From contig OZ218950.1 of assembly GCA_965112735.1 (NCBI GenBank), forward strand, positions 4,526,001-4,590,000: a stretch of 64,000 nt of DNA, given 5' to 3'. The position numbers were made by a program, and so were the translations under genes. This stretch comes from Phaeosaccion multiseriatum. Taxonomy: Eukaryota > Ochrophyta, other classes. This document shows, piece after piece, positions 44,642 through 54,748 of this stretch; positions within the stretch are counted from its first letter, which is position 1, and every line of letters begins with the position of its first letter. The notes under the pieces were generated by a model. It saw nothing but the letters and a program-made list of their open reading frames with translations, ran no database searches and had not been told where the DNA came from.

Positions 44642-47600
44642 GCTCCGTCGCACGACTCTGCCCCCGTACTCTCCGCCCCCCCCGGTGGTGACAGACAGAA
44701 TGAGGATGAAGAGCAGCAGGAGGAGCACAAGCACAGAGAGGAAGATGCGGGCGGTGGTGGTCAGAAGCAACACCAAGACCAAGCGAAGGGGGGCGAGAGC
44801 AACAACAACCTCAACAGCAACGACAACGATGACGCCGCCTCCTGCTCCTCCTCCTCCTTGTCCCAAGGGGAGGATGGTGGCGAGTTCCCAGGCTGGCCTC
44901 GTAAGGTAGGCTATGCCCCTCTGCCCACCAATCTGGCCCAGCTCCGGCTCGAAGCAGCGCAAGAGGCGGAGAGGGCGGAGAGGCGTTACATACAGAAGCT
45001 TCTCAGAACCTTCTATGTGTCCGCCGATGAGTCGCTGCTGGGGAGGAGGAGGTTGGAGGTGCTGCACAGGGTAAGGGGAAGACTCGAGGAAGCCACGGTG
45101 GCTCCTGCTGCTGCTATATCACCAACTGCTGCTGCTGCTGCTGCTACTGCCACTACTCGTACTACTAGTCCTGACCAGGCGGGGGTGCGTAGAGGCCATC
45201 AGCAGGGTGGTGGTGAGGGTGGTGGGAGGGGGGCGGCTGCAGGACATGTTGGACATGCTCCTGTTGCTCTTGTGAGTCTTGAGCAGCGCCGACAAGGCTC
45301 TCTCTTGTCGCGTGTGTGGGGCTCGTGGGCAGAGATGCATCCGGCAGCCTGCGGGAAGGACGCACAAGTGCGCTGCTTCGGAGACGACCACGACGACGAC
45401 GACGACGACGACGAGGAGGAGGAGGAGGAGGAGGAGGAGGAGGAGGAAGAGTGGGGGCATGGGAGGGGAGGAGGAGGAGGAGGAGGAGGAGGGTTTAATC
45501 CTCATACGATGCATCCCGCCAGTTACCGTTACAGAACCGGTAGGAACCGCTACAGGGGGGGGGGGGAGTCTACAACAGATGGCGTAGCGGGTGAAGCGGC
45601 TGTTGGTAATACAGTGGAGGATGGCAGCAAGGTTCCACGGCCTTCTTTAGCGCACAGTAAGGCCGTCGCGGAGGCTATTGTGCCTGTACCACCAACTGCT
45701 GAGGCTGCAGCTGGCGGTGGGGTAGCCGCAGCGTATCTTGCCCCGGTGGTGGCGGACGACTTATTCGAGCTCGTGCTGAGTGAGTTGGAGCCAGACGAGG
45801 TGAGGAGAGGGCAGATGGCAGCAGAGGGCACAGGGCAAGAGGGGGGGGGGGGAGAGGGGAGAGGGGGAGAGGGGGAGAAGGGAGAGGGGGGAGGGGGAGA
45901 AGGGGGGGGGGGGGGGGAGAGGGGCTGAGATACAGCAAGTTCTCAACAGGAGGTTATGTTCGACCTAACATACATCTCCCTACCTCCCTCTCTCCCGTGC
46001 ACGTACACCCACTCATCCGGCCATGATACCCTCACCCCTACCATATCAACAGATGCGTAGCAGGCCTGTTCTGATTCGCTGGCCGGCATCCACTACCATC
46101 CTCAGTGAAACGTCGCAGAAGCTCAAATTCCGACAGAGCCGTGTGCATCGCTTCCACATTCGAGATGACCACCCTCGATATACACTGGGGTTGCAGGTTC
46201 GTGCGTAGGGGGGGGGAGGGGAGGGGAGGGGAGGGGGGGGAGAGTGGGGGGGGTGGAAGCGGAGGGAAGGGGGAGGAGGGGGAAGAGAAAGCATGCAAAC
46301 CCAAACCCAACTCTACCCAGTCACCAGTCACCTGCCTAACCATCTACCTACCCAGTCACCAGTCACCAGTCACCTGCCTAACCATCTACCTACCCAGTCA
46401 CCAGTCACCAGTCACCTGCCTAACCATCTACCTACCCAGTCACCAGTCACCAGTCACCTGCCTAACCATCTACCTACCCAGTCACCTGCCTAACCATCTA
46501 CCTACCCGCTCACCCCCACACCCACCCACCCACCCGACTCACCCATCCACTCTCCCTGCTCTCCCTCCGTGCAGGTCAAGATAACCTTCCGGGGTCTGAC
46601 GGGGGTGCGAGGATTCCGAAACGGCCGTATCTCGGCACTGCTGCATCGCAAACTCGTCATCTCCTCAAGTAGCTCAGCGGCGGTAGTTGGTACAGCATCA
46701 GGAGCAGTTGGTGGTACATCAGCAGCAGCAGCAGCAGCATCCGCAGTCGCAGCCGGGAATGGTGGTATAGGTGGGGTGGCTGCTGCTGCTGCTGCTGGTG
46801 GTGGTGGTAGTGGAAAACCACGTGATGTACCACCAACTGCTGCACCATCCCCCGAGGACGATCGAGTGGAGGTGGAGGGTACGCAAGTGGGGTGGGCCCC
46901 GCACGACGCAGCCTTTCCCAACACGGTACGTGCGTGTACGTAAGATTGCGTACTGTTTTTTGTTTTTTTTATATATATTGTATACTGTGTGTGTGTGACA
47001 TACACGCGTCTCTCTTGGTTCCGTTCTTTCTTGTACGTTGCACATCGATACCTAACATCGACATGTGTATATGTATATCGACATTGACCTCTAACATCGA
47101 CATGTGTATATGTATATCGACATTGACCTCTAACATCGACATGTGTATGTGTATATCGACATTGCCCTCTAACATCGACAAGTGTATATGTATATCTATA
47201 TCATTACGTCCACAAACAGGGGGACGCCTTTTCGCAAAAGGCCGGGCAGTTGGTGATTGTACACTCCCCGGGGGGCGGGGCCCAACCAGTGTTGGCAGCG
47301 ACGTTTGAAGTCACAGTGCTTGCACTTGTGCCCACGGAGTATGACATTGAGGTTAACGCGACGGTGGGGGAGAGCGTGGAGAGCTATGTGGAGAAGCGGC
47401 TGGAGGAGACATACCAGTTGCAGGTGAGGGGAGGGGTGAGAGAGAGGGGAGGAGATGGGAGGAGGGGATGAGAGGAGGGGCGGGGAGGGGAGGGGAGGGG
47501 AGGGGAGGGGAGGAGAGAAGGAGAGAAAAGGGTAATGAAGCGAGCACTTCCTTCTCCCTTGGCTGAATTTTTTGTCTTGGCGTGGGATGGGAAGTTCGCT

Positions 47601-48261
47601 ATTGACCCTCCCTCCGTCCTTCCCTCCGTCCCTCCCGTCGTCCCTCTCCCCTTCCCTCCCTCCTTCCCTCCCTCCGTCCCTCCCTTCCTTCCTTCCTTCC
47701 TTCCTTCCTTCCTTCCTTCCGTGCAGTCTCGTGTGGAGGACGCGGAGAGCAAGGTGGAAGGTCTCAAGACGATGCTGCGTCTCCAGGAGAGAAAGTACAA
47801 TGTCTGTCAAGCTCTCATTGATGAAGCGGCAGAGGAGTGCGAGGAGTGTGAAGACACCATCGAGGATTTGTGTCAAGACCTCTCCTTCCTACCGGGCTAT
47901 GGCGGGTCGGAGAGTGACTATGGTAGCAGTGATGGCAGTAGTGACTATAGCACGGACTATAGCAGTGACTACGACAGTGACAGCGATGGGAGTGGAGGGG
48001 GAGATGGCGACAGCGGCAGTGATGACGACAGCACCAGTGATGACGACAGCACCAGTGATGACAGCAGTGATGACAGCAGTGATGACAGCAGCAGTGGAGA
48101 GGAGGACTCTGAAGGGGAGGACTCCGAGACGGCACTCTGGCGAAGCATTGGGGCCTCAGAGATGGAGTACTCGTACTGGGGAAGAGTGCTCACCACGCGT
48201 TGTCAGGAGAAGGCCGCCATCAAACAACAGGTCTGTCTGTCTGTCTGTCTCTCTGTCTGTA

Positions 48262-48298
<37 letters not shown>

Positions 48299-49717
48299 GT
48301 CAATCTGTCTGCCTGCCTGTCTGTATGTTTGTCTCTGTCTGTCGGTCTCTCGGTCTACCTGAAACTCTGAGGAACCTCCCTCCCCCTCCCCCCCCGGTCA
48401 CAGATCAACGAGCTGATGACCATCCGCCGAGCCGCTCTGAATGACGCCTTGGCCGTGAAGGAGCGGTTGACGCGGGGCAGGAGAGATATTCCCAGTGTAT
48501 TTGCGCTGCTCTACGGGCCCAAGAAGGCATCGGAGGTAGCGATGGCACTTAACACCTCGCTGCATCAAAACGCCGCCGCACGCAAATGGGCTACGCTGAG
48601 TGCGCTAAAGGACTGTGTGTCCTCCTTCCTCACCCCGGCAGAGGAGGTTAGAGGGGTGTTTCAGAGGGAAGGGTGGGAGGCGTTGACTCTGGAGGAGCAG
48701 CAGTGGACCATGTTGGACAAGTCCTTGAATGCGGACATGTATCTATGGCTACAGGAGGAGGAGGAGGAGAGGGAGGAGCGGAGGAGGAGGAGGGGGAGGG
48801 GACCCAGGAAGGTGACAAAGAACCCTGCCGTGGAGCAGTATGTGTTACACAAGGTAATGTGTGTGTGTGTGGTTTTCGTGGGAGGGGGGAGTGTGGGTGG
48901 GTGAGAGTGTGTGTGTTGGTGGGTGGGGGTGGGTGGGTGGATGGATGGGTAGGTGGGTGGATGGGTGGGTGGGTGGGTGGGTGGGTGGGTGGGTGGGTCG
49001 GTGTACACATATACACACGCCTTGTCAATTAGGTTTTGTTTGGGTCTATCTGAACCCTGCACTCCACCCTCCATCCCCCTCCTCTCCCCCCCTCTCCCTT
49101 CCCTCTCTTCTCCCTCCCCTCCCTTCCCTCCCTCCCTCCATCCCCTCCCTCCCTTCCTCCCTTCCTCTCTCCCTCCCTCCCTCCCTCCCTCCCTCCCTCC
49201 CTCCCTCCCTCCCTCTACCTTCATCTCCCTCCTTCCCCTCCCTCCCGACCTCGTCCTGCCCTCTACCTCCACCACTGCACTTGGCGACAACCGCCTCATA
49301 TGCATGTCGTACAGAGCGAGTTGGAGCGAATCACCAACACGCCCTTCAGCAACCTCACTCGTAAGGAGTTTAATATTCGCAAGCTGCTCAACAAGTTCCA
49401 TGACTCGCCCGCGCTGCTGCAGAAGAGGTAAGTTAGGCTTGGGACTCAGGGGCTGGGTGTCGCACACACGCACACGCACACATATACACAATTACACACA
49501 CGTGCAGCTCTCACTCACTGACTCACTCACTGACTTACTGCCATCATACGCAGGGCTCAGAAGATCGCGAGGGCCTTCGACACCGCCGCAGCAGAGAGGA
49601 CAAGGGCCAAGCACGCGGACACGCGCACGTAAGTAACCTTACGTAACCTTTTGGTGCTCGTACTTACGTACTCATACTTACGTACTCATACATGACTTCC
49701 ACCTGACTTTTTGTACA

Positions 49718-49751
<34 letters not shown>

Positions 49752-52700
49752 TCCCACCCTTAGCAAGGAGGAGAGGGAGTGGACGACAGTGGACAAAATA
49801 CTTAACCCCATAGTGTGGGAACAGTTCAAGACGGAGGCCACCAGCACTAAGGTGAGCAAAGGGGGGCGAAGGGGGGCGAGGGGGGCGAGGGGGGCGAGGG
49901 GGGTGAGGGGGGTGATAAGGGGGGCGGGGAGGAGAAGTGAAGGAAGCATGAAGCAGCTCTCTTGCTTGCTTTCAAACCAAGCCCGACCACGCGACCCACT
50001 CTCCCTCTCTCGCCTTTGCTGTGAAGCTATACGTACTGCCTCTCACTCCTCCCTCCCCGCCTCCCCCCCTCCTCTCTCTCGTCCCTCGGTAGGGCTTGGT
50101 GGGCAAGAACCACGATTTGCTCGGAGTTACCGCGTCACTGCAGAGAGACCTTGTTCAAGCACGAGGAGGGGGAGGAGGAGGAGGAGGAGGAGGAGGAGGA
50201 GGAGGAGGAGGAGGAGGAGGAGGAGGAGGAGGAGGAGGAGGAGGAGGAGGAGGAGGAGGAGGAGGAGGAGGAGGAGGAGGAGGAGGAGAAGCAGGAAGAG
50301 GAGCAAGATCGAGGCAGAACAAGGGGCCATGGACGTGTCCCTTCACGCGAGAAGAGATTCTCGAGCTTTGGAAGCACGACAAGCAACCTGATGCCTCCTG
50401 GGACGAGCGAAAGACACACGCTCTCCTGCTCAAGTTCAACGGTAACGCCAGCCACTATCTCGACTGGCACAGCGCCGCACTGCAGAGAAGACAGGCGACG
50501 GAGGCAGGAGGGGCGGCCAAGTCGAGAGCGATTCATAACAATCCGGCGGCTTTCAATCCAGCCACCCTGGATGTCGACGTGGATAGGAGGGGTAAGAGTT
50601 TGCTGCGAGAGATTGAGAGAGTCTCACACAACAGCAACCCCATCATGGACAGCGGTGAGTGGTGCAGTGGTGGAGGAGTGGGAGGTGGAGTAGTGGAGTC
50701 GTGAGGGGTGTGTTGAGTGGGTTGAGAGTGGGTTGAGTGCGGGTTTGGAATAGTGTGGAGAGAGGAGCAAGAGACAGTACCGTCAATTCTCCGCCAGGGG
50801 GAGGGGGAACCTGCTCTCTCCTCTTTCTGTGGCGCTTTTTTTCGGTGGGTCGAGATTCGAAACCAACCGCCTGCGTTCCTTCATGTTGTTTATACCCTCC
50901 CTCTCTTCCTTCCTTCCTTCCTCCCTCTCTCCCTCTCTCCCTCCCTCCCTCCCTCTTTCCTCCCCCCCCTCCCTATCATCTTCCCTCCCTCCTTCCCTGC
51001 CTCCCTCCCTCCCTTCCTCCCTCCCTCCTACCTCCTACCTCCCCTCCCCCCGTCTGTCCTCCCCCCAGGAGCCCTGCACGTTACTCCTCAGCGCTTCCCT
51101 ACGTCCGTGCTGAGATTGGAGTTAGAGGCTGAGATCGATCGCCTCCTCCGACACCAGGTACTGAGTAGGGAGAGGAAGAGCACCTACCTCAAGGAGGACC
51201 TGAGCAGTGACGAGAGCGAGGTGAGTGAGTGAGTGAGTGAGTGAGTGAGGGAGGGAGGGAGTGATTGAGTGGGGAGGGAGGAAGTGAGTGAGTGAGTGAG
51301 TGAGTGTGTGGGGGAGTGAGTAAGGGAGTGAGGGCGTGAGTGAGTGAGTGAGGGAGGGAGTGAGTGAGGAAGTGAGTGAATGAGTGAGTGAGCCTCTCCC
51401 TACCCCCTCCCTTATCAGGCGGAGGAGGGCGATCCTCGCGGCAAAGGCCTTGTGTTGGATACCTCAGAAGACCTTGCTGCGTACAGACGGAGGAAGGCGC
51501 TGCAGCGCAAGAAGAGGAGGGTGCGCAAGCGAAGTTCAGCCTCCGACATTAACGTGTGGGCGGCAAGGAAGAAGGCAAGCAAAGCAAAGCAAAGCAAAGC
51601 ATATCAGAGCAACTAACTGATTGATGGAAGTACACACACGCACAACACACACACACGCACGCACGCAAGCAAACACCCCCTCTCTCTCTCACACACACAC
51701 GCTACAGTAGCCTCAATACGTTTTGCTGTTGCCTTGTTTCTTGTTTCGCTCTCGGTGGGCATACGTAAATACATACGTACATACGTACACATATCCACAC
51801 GTTACAGATCATGCTTCTCACCGCCAACCGCACACCGGCGCAGCTCAAGGCCGCAGCAACTTTGAAACGGCTTGGGCCGGGGGCATGCCCGGCCTGTCTG
51901 GCACTGCCTTGTATGTACAAGGAAACAATAGATGAGCCCTTCACGAGACAGAGGCTGGAGGTAAGGGAAGGGGGGGGGGAGGTAAGGGAAGGGAGAGCAG
52001 GGGAGGGCGTGACCTCCTCTGTATTTTGTGCTGTGCTCTGCTGTTCTGTATACTCGCTCTTGTCCCGACCCTATTTGAGGCACCGGCTCACCCTCCCTCC
52101 CTCCCTCCCTCCCTACCTCCCTACCTACCTACCTACCTACCTTCCTCCTCACCCAAACAGATCCTCTCCGACGAGCTGAACTTCGTCCGCATGTCCCAGA
52201 AAGAGTCCGTAGAGAGCCTCATTCCCCTCTCCGTGGCGGCAGGAGGAAGCACCACCTTCCGTCGGCACGAGTTGCTCACCGAGCTCTCTGTCGAGCAGAA
52301 GCATCTTCGCTTCCTCCTTAAGCTTCAGGTATGTAACTGTATGTAACGGTCTGTAACGGTCCGGGCGAGAGGTGCCCCGTAGACCTTCTTGCGTGCAAGG
52401 CGTCCCTCAGGCTCAGTCCTGACACCCGGCTCTCCCTCTATCTCTGTGTCCTGACACTCACGCACTGTCCTGTGACACCCTCTTGCTCTCTATCTCTGTG
52501 TCCTGACACTCACGCACTGTCCTGTGACACCCTCTTGCTCTCTCTCTCTCTGTCCTGACACTCACCACTCAGGCCGTGGACAAGGAGTTTCATGAGGCAA
52601 ACTTGTGCACTTCCGAGTACATGCGCACTACTGCCCTCCATGGCTACCCCACCGTACTGTGGAGGGAAGACGCCAAAGAGGCGCTGGAGAGAGCACAGAG

Positions 52701-53073
52701 TGGACTCGTGGCCAGGTGGGTGGGTAGCGTGGGTAGCGTGGGTACATACGTCAAGGGGGTTGATGCGGATCAATCAATCATGCTTTCAAGTCATAACTCT
52801 TTATTGCTGTGCGGACTTGTTTTCGGACTCTCCCTCTTTCTCGTCCCCCCCCCCTCCTTCCCTCCCTCCCGTCCTCCCTCTCCTCCTCCCTCATCCCCTC
52901 CCTCCCTCCCTCCCTCCAGGCTGGTGGCTATCGACGTGGTGGACGGTATCTTAGAGTGGATGCTCGTGGGATGGCACTTTGGGGAGCGTCAGTCCCCAAA
53001 GGTGCAGATCGGCTTCATCCCCAGCATCAACCCCCATGAGCCCATTCGAGCCGGGAGGAATACGCAGCAGAAG

Positions 53074-53115
<42 letters not shown>

Positions 53116-54534
53116 GTGTGTGTGTGTGTGCGTGTGCGTGTGTGTGTGTGTGTGCGTGTGTGCGTGCGTGCTTACCTGCATGGCGTGAGTGCGTGCGTGC
53201 GGCGGCGGATTCTCGCGGACGGGCGGGAGAGTGGACTGCTCTTCGTCTCCCCTTCCCCTCCCCCCTGCCGCGTCCTTATGATTCTGAAACTGAACCTCGC
53301 ATCCCCCCTGTGCAGGTGGAGCTGCCCCGAGACGACCTCAAGCAGCTCGAGAAGGAGAAGCTTGAGGATCACGCACGCGCCTTCATGCTGCCCCCCGGGG
53401 TCAAGGGGTCTGCATGGAACCCCACCGATGAGAAGGTGGGAGGAGGAGGAGGAGGAAGAGGAGGAAGAGGGAGCGCGAATCCACCCACGATCACCCACCC
53501 ACCCATCCACCCACCTCACTCGCCCACCTCTCCACCCACCCACCCACCCACCCACCCACCTCACCCACCTCTGTCCGCAGACGGTCAAGCCAGGCAGCAA
53601 ACACGACAAAAACCTCACCGCCGCGGAGAATGCCGTCCGTTTCGGTTTGTTTTCTGTAACGCTCATGTACTTTCGAGCCCTGAGCTTCCTCTCGCAGCAG
53701 CGTCAGACAAGGCGAGAGCTGCACCAAAAGACTGGAGTGGGCATCGGTGTGGGCACTGACAAGGGCATGGGAAGGGAGGGAGGAGGAATGGGGGGAGATG
53801 GAGGCCCGGAATCACTCGCACTCACCCTCGGCAAGCAAACGAAGGGTTCGCAACCGGGGGCGCATCGCATCAAGGTGCGCGAGGAGCAGGACCACCGCGA
53901 GACCCTGCTGCACTTTCACCAATACCTCCACCTGGAGAAGGCAGAGAAGCGTGCTGTGCTCACCTTGCAGAGGGTCTATCGGGGACACGTGGGGCGGAAG
54001 ACGGCGCTCAAGTTTCGGTGTCGAAGGATGGAGTTTCGGGCACTGAATGCGCTCTTTGTCTCCGCGGCGCTGGTGTTGCAGCGGTGCTATCGCGGGCTTA
54101 GAGGACGGAGGAGGGCCAACAAGATTCGATCGGGCATTACGAATTGGTTGCAGGATCTTGTGGATGAAGACTACGCAGAGTTTAAGAGGATGTTTGACAA
54201 TCGGAGTGCAGCGGCACAGGCGATGAAGGTGTTGAGAGATGTGCAGGACGAGGCAAGGAGGAAGGAGGGAGGAGGAGGGGGTCTGTTGGGAGGAGGGGCG
54301 GGCGGGGGGGGAGAGGATGATGATGACGAGTTTGAGACGGATTCGGATGGTAGTAGTGATGGTAGTAGCGGTAGCAGTAGTGGTAGCACGGGTAGTAGTG
54401 GTGAGGATGAAGGAGGAGGGAACAAGAGGAAGAACAGCATGTCCGAGTCGGAGGGGGAGGGGGGCGGAGAAGGCGAAGAGGGCAGTAAGAAGAGTGGTGA
54501 TCGGGTTAGTGTTAAGAGGGAGTACAGCCTCTGA
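30236..54534 (+). CDS. Giant EF-hand/pseudohydrolase/coiled-coil/IQ protein, 30 exons, about 4,770 aa
   Basis: I do not recognise this family. Thirty exons join with consistent phase at all 29 junctions (map in a separate entry). Exon 1 has a beta-rich segment ([19 protein letters not shown]). Residues about 475-530 look like an EF-hand pair ([17 protein letters not shown]). Residues about 1005-1490 form a degenerate alpha/beta-hydrolase-like domain. Residues 1666-2100 are strongly charged coiled coil. Residues 3275-3510 look like beta sandwich ([28 protein letters not shown]). A knuckle CPACLALPC lies at about 4233. Two IQ motifs, [12 protein letters not shown] and [13 protein letters not shown], lie at about 4580 and 4616 and should bind calmodulin or light chains. 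Exons carry long GGA, GAG and GAC triplet tracts. The architecture suits a cytoskeletal or flagellar scaffold; that role is inference. The start is the first ATG after an in-frame TTG-led stretch; the gene is upstream of, and oppositely oriented to, the retroelement. Confidence 0.85.
33960..35430 (+). other. Alpha/beta-hydrolase-like domain with glycine replacing the nucleophile
   Basis: Within exon 3 of the giant gene. The order is strand and oxyanion region [10 protein letters not shown], nucleophile elbow [12 protein letters not shown], acid strand [15 protein letters not shown] and histidine loop [13 protein letters not shown]. The expected G-x-S-x-G reads G-F-G-Q-G, so the serine is absent while the presumed Asp and His positions remain. 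Poly-Gly and Asp/Glu inserts and an RGGSPT array split the fold. This is a probable non-catalytic binding module. Confidence 0.65.
35043..35202 (+). repeat. 18-bp tandem repeat coding RGGSPT hexapeptides
   Basis: About nine units of CGAGGGGGGTCACCTACC with small changes encode RGGS(P/R)(S/T). They lie in the lid-like insert of the pseudohydrolase domain. The array is in frame (18 is a multiple of 3), so copy-number change would not break the gene. Confidence 0.92.
37828..38140. repeat. (CCCT)n tetranucleotide array
   Basis: About 310 bp of TCCC repeats with a few TTCC units fill the 3' part of the intron before exon 7 (38157) of the giant gene, where they serve as the polypyrimidine tract. 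Confidence 0.95.
38343..38960 (+). repeat. 35-bp G-rich minisatellite, about 16 copies
   Basis: The unit is approximately GGGTTACGGTGGTTATGGTGGGTGGGTGGGTGAGT, shown here only as its repeat period: TTACGG recurs every 35 bp (e.g. 38411, 38446). Each unit has three or four GGGT runs. It lies in the intron between exons 7 and 8 of the giant gene and is followed by a GT microsatellite at 38973-39039. Confidence 0.92.
39979..40770 (+). repeat. 11-bp minisatellite (ACCACACCACA)n
   Basis: About 790 bp of an 11-bp unit with single-base variants (GC, TC, AAC insertions) occupy most of the intron 39714-40786 of the giant gene. It is open in all frames, giving His/Asn/Thr/Pro-rich shadow ORFs; none is called. 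Confidence 0.95.
43603..43880 (+). repeat. (GGGAGC/GGGAGA)n hexanucleotide array
   Basis: About 46 units of six bases lie in the intron 43454-44154 of the giant gene. It translates as Glu-Arg or Gly-Ser dipeptide repeats in shadow frames. Confidence 0.93.
46315..46505 (+). repeat. 42-bp tandem repeat
   Basis: CCTGCCTAACCATCTACC recurs at 46331, 46373, 46415 and 46457 (period 42) and once more at 46485 after a 14-bp shorter unit. It is intronic (46197-46574) in the giant gene. Confidence 0.92.
47052..47190 (+). repeat. 39-bp tandem repeat, four copies
   Basis: CTAACATCGACA recurs at 47052, 47091, 47130 and 47169. The unit is AT-rich, unusual for the locus, and contains TATATGTATATCGACATTG. 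It is intronic (46926-47219) in the giant gene. Confidence 0.93.
50164..50289 (+). repeat. (GGA)n tract inside exon 22 of the giant gene
   Basis: About 42 triplets code poly-Gly in the gene frame, between LVQARG and [12 protein letters not shown]. Similar in-frame tracts lie at 33411-33470, 34349-34392, 34876-34955, 35559-35625, 42742-42902 and 45415-45492. Confidence 0.92.
51213..51395 (+). repeat. (GTGA)n array at an intron 5' end
   Basis: GTGA units begin at the splice donor itself (GAG|GTGAGTGAGTGA, exon end 51220) and run through most of intron 51221-51418. The array at 36784-36840 does the same after exon 4. Many copies are potential donors. Confidence 0.9.
51575..51807 (+). other. GC-AG intron in the giant gene
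   Basis: The donor is AAG|GCAAGC, fitting the AG|GCAAGT consensus of GC-AG introns. The acceptor is GTTACAG|ATC. Both sides are phase 0 and join NVWAARKK to [10 protein letters not shown]. No GT donor near the exon end keeps the frame. Confidence 0.75.
52416..52562 (+). repeat. 52-bp tandem duplication
   Basis: TCCTGACACTCACGCACTGT occurs at 52449 and 52501 with the same flanks. It is intronic (52329-52572) in the giant gene. Confidence 0.85.
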
Positions 54535-54550
54535 TTTCGACCCTGGACAA

Positions 54551-54576
54551 GATTACGGTGTGCGCCAGCCGTAATC
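54551..54576. other. Perfect 8-bp inverted repeat just after the giant gene
   Basis: GATTACGG (54551-54558) and CCGTAATC (54569-54576) could form a stem with a 10-nt loop, 17 bp beyond the stop codon. It lies between two convergent transcription units. It may be a 3'-UTR hairpin or a remnant at the retroelement edge. Confidence 0.4.
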
Positions 54577-54677
54577 AGTAATCAGCCCCCAAAATTAGGC
54601 TGGTACTGGTATCAGGCCGGCTGGCTCTGGTGACTTTATTGACTTAATAGGAATCACCTAAGAAACTGAAAGTGTGA

Positions 54678-54681
<4 letters not shown>

Positions 54682-54711
<30 letters not shown>
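54682..54711. repeat. (GT)n microsatellite at the 3' side of the retroelement
   Basis: Read on the element's own strand this is (AC)n, about 40 bp past the reverse-transcriptase stop codon at 54749. It could be the element's 3' terminal repeat or a microsatellite insertion target. Confidence 0.6.
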
Positions 54712-54713
<2 letters not shown>

Positions 54714-54748
54714 GTGTCGCTGTGTCTCCGGGGCCCTCGAGGGGCCGG

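Larger units (their letters stand above)
30236..54534 (+). other. Exon map of the giant gene
   Basis: Exons: 30236-31717, 32001-32133, 32548-36158, 36706-36783, 37020-37138, 37455-37629, 38157-38330, 39171-39248, 39462-39713, 40787-41574, 41891-43040, 43317-43453, 44155-45799, 46053-46196, 46575-46925, 47220-47423, 47727-48230, 48404-48853, 49315-49427, 49554-49628, 49764-49851, 50093-50654, 51069-51220, 51419-51574, 51808-51960, 52161-52328, 52573-52715, 52920-53073, 53316-53435, 53581-54534. Total 14,313 nt, a multiple of three, ending in TGA. Exit phases of exons 1-29 are 0,1,0,0,2,0,0,0,0,2,0,2,0,0,0,0,0,0,2,2,0,1,0,0,0,0,2,0,0, and every following exon supplies the matching bases. All introns are GT-AG except 51575-51807, which is GC-AG. 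The weakest calls are the exon 4 and exon 6 acceptors (AAAG). Confidence 0.82.
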
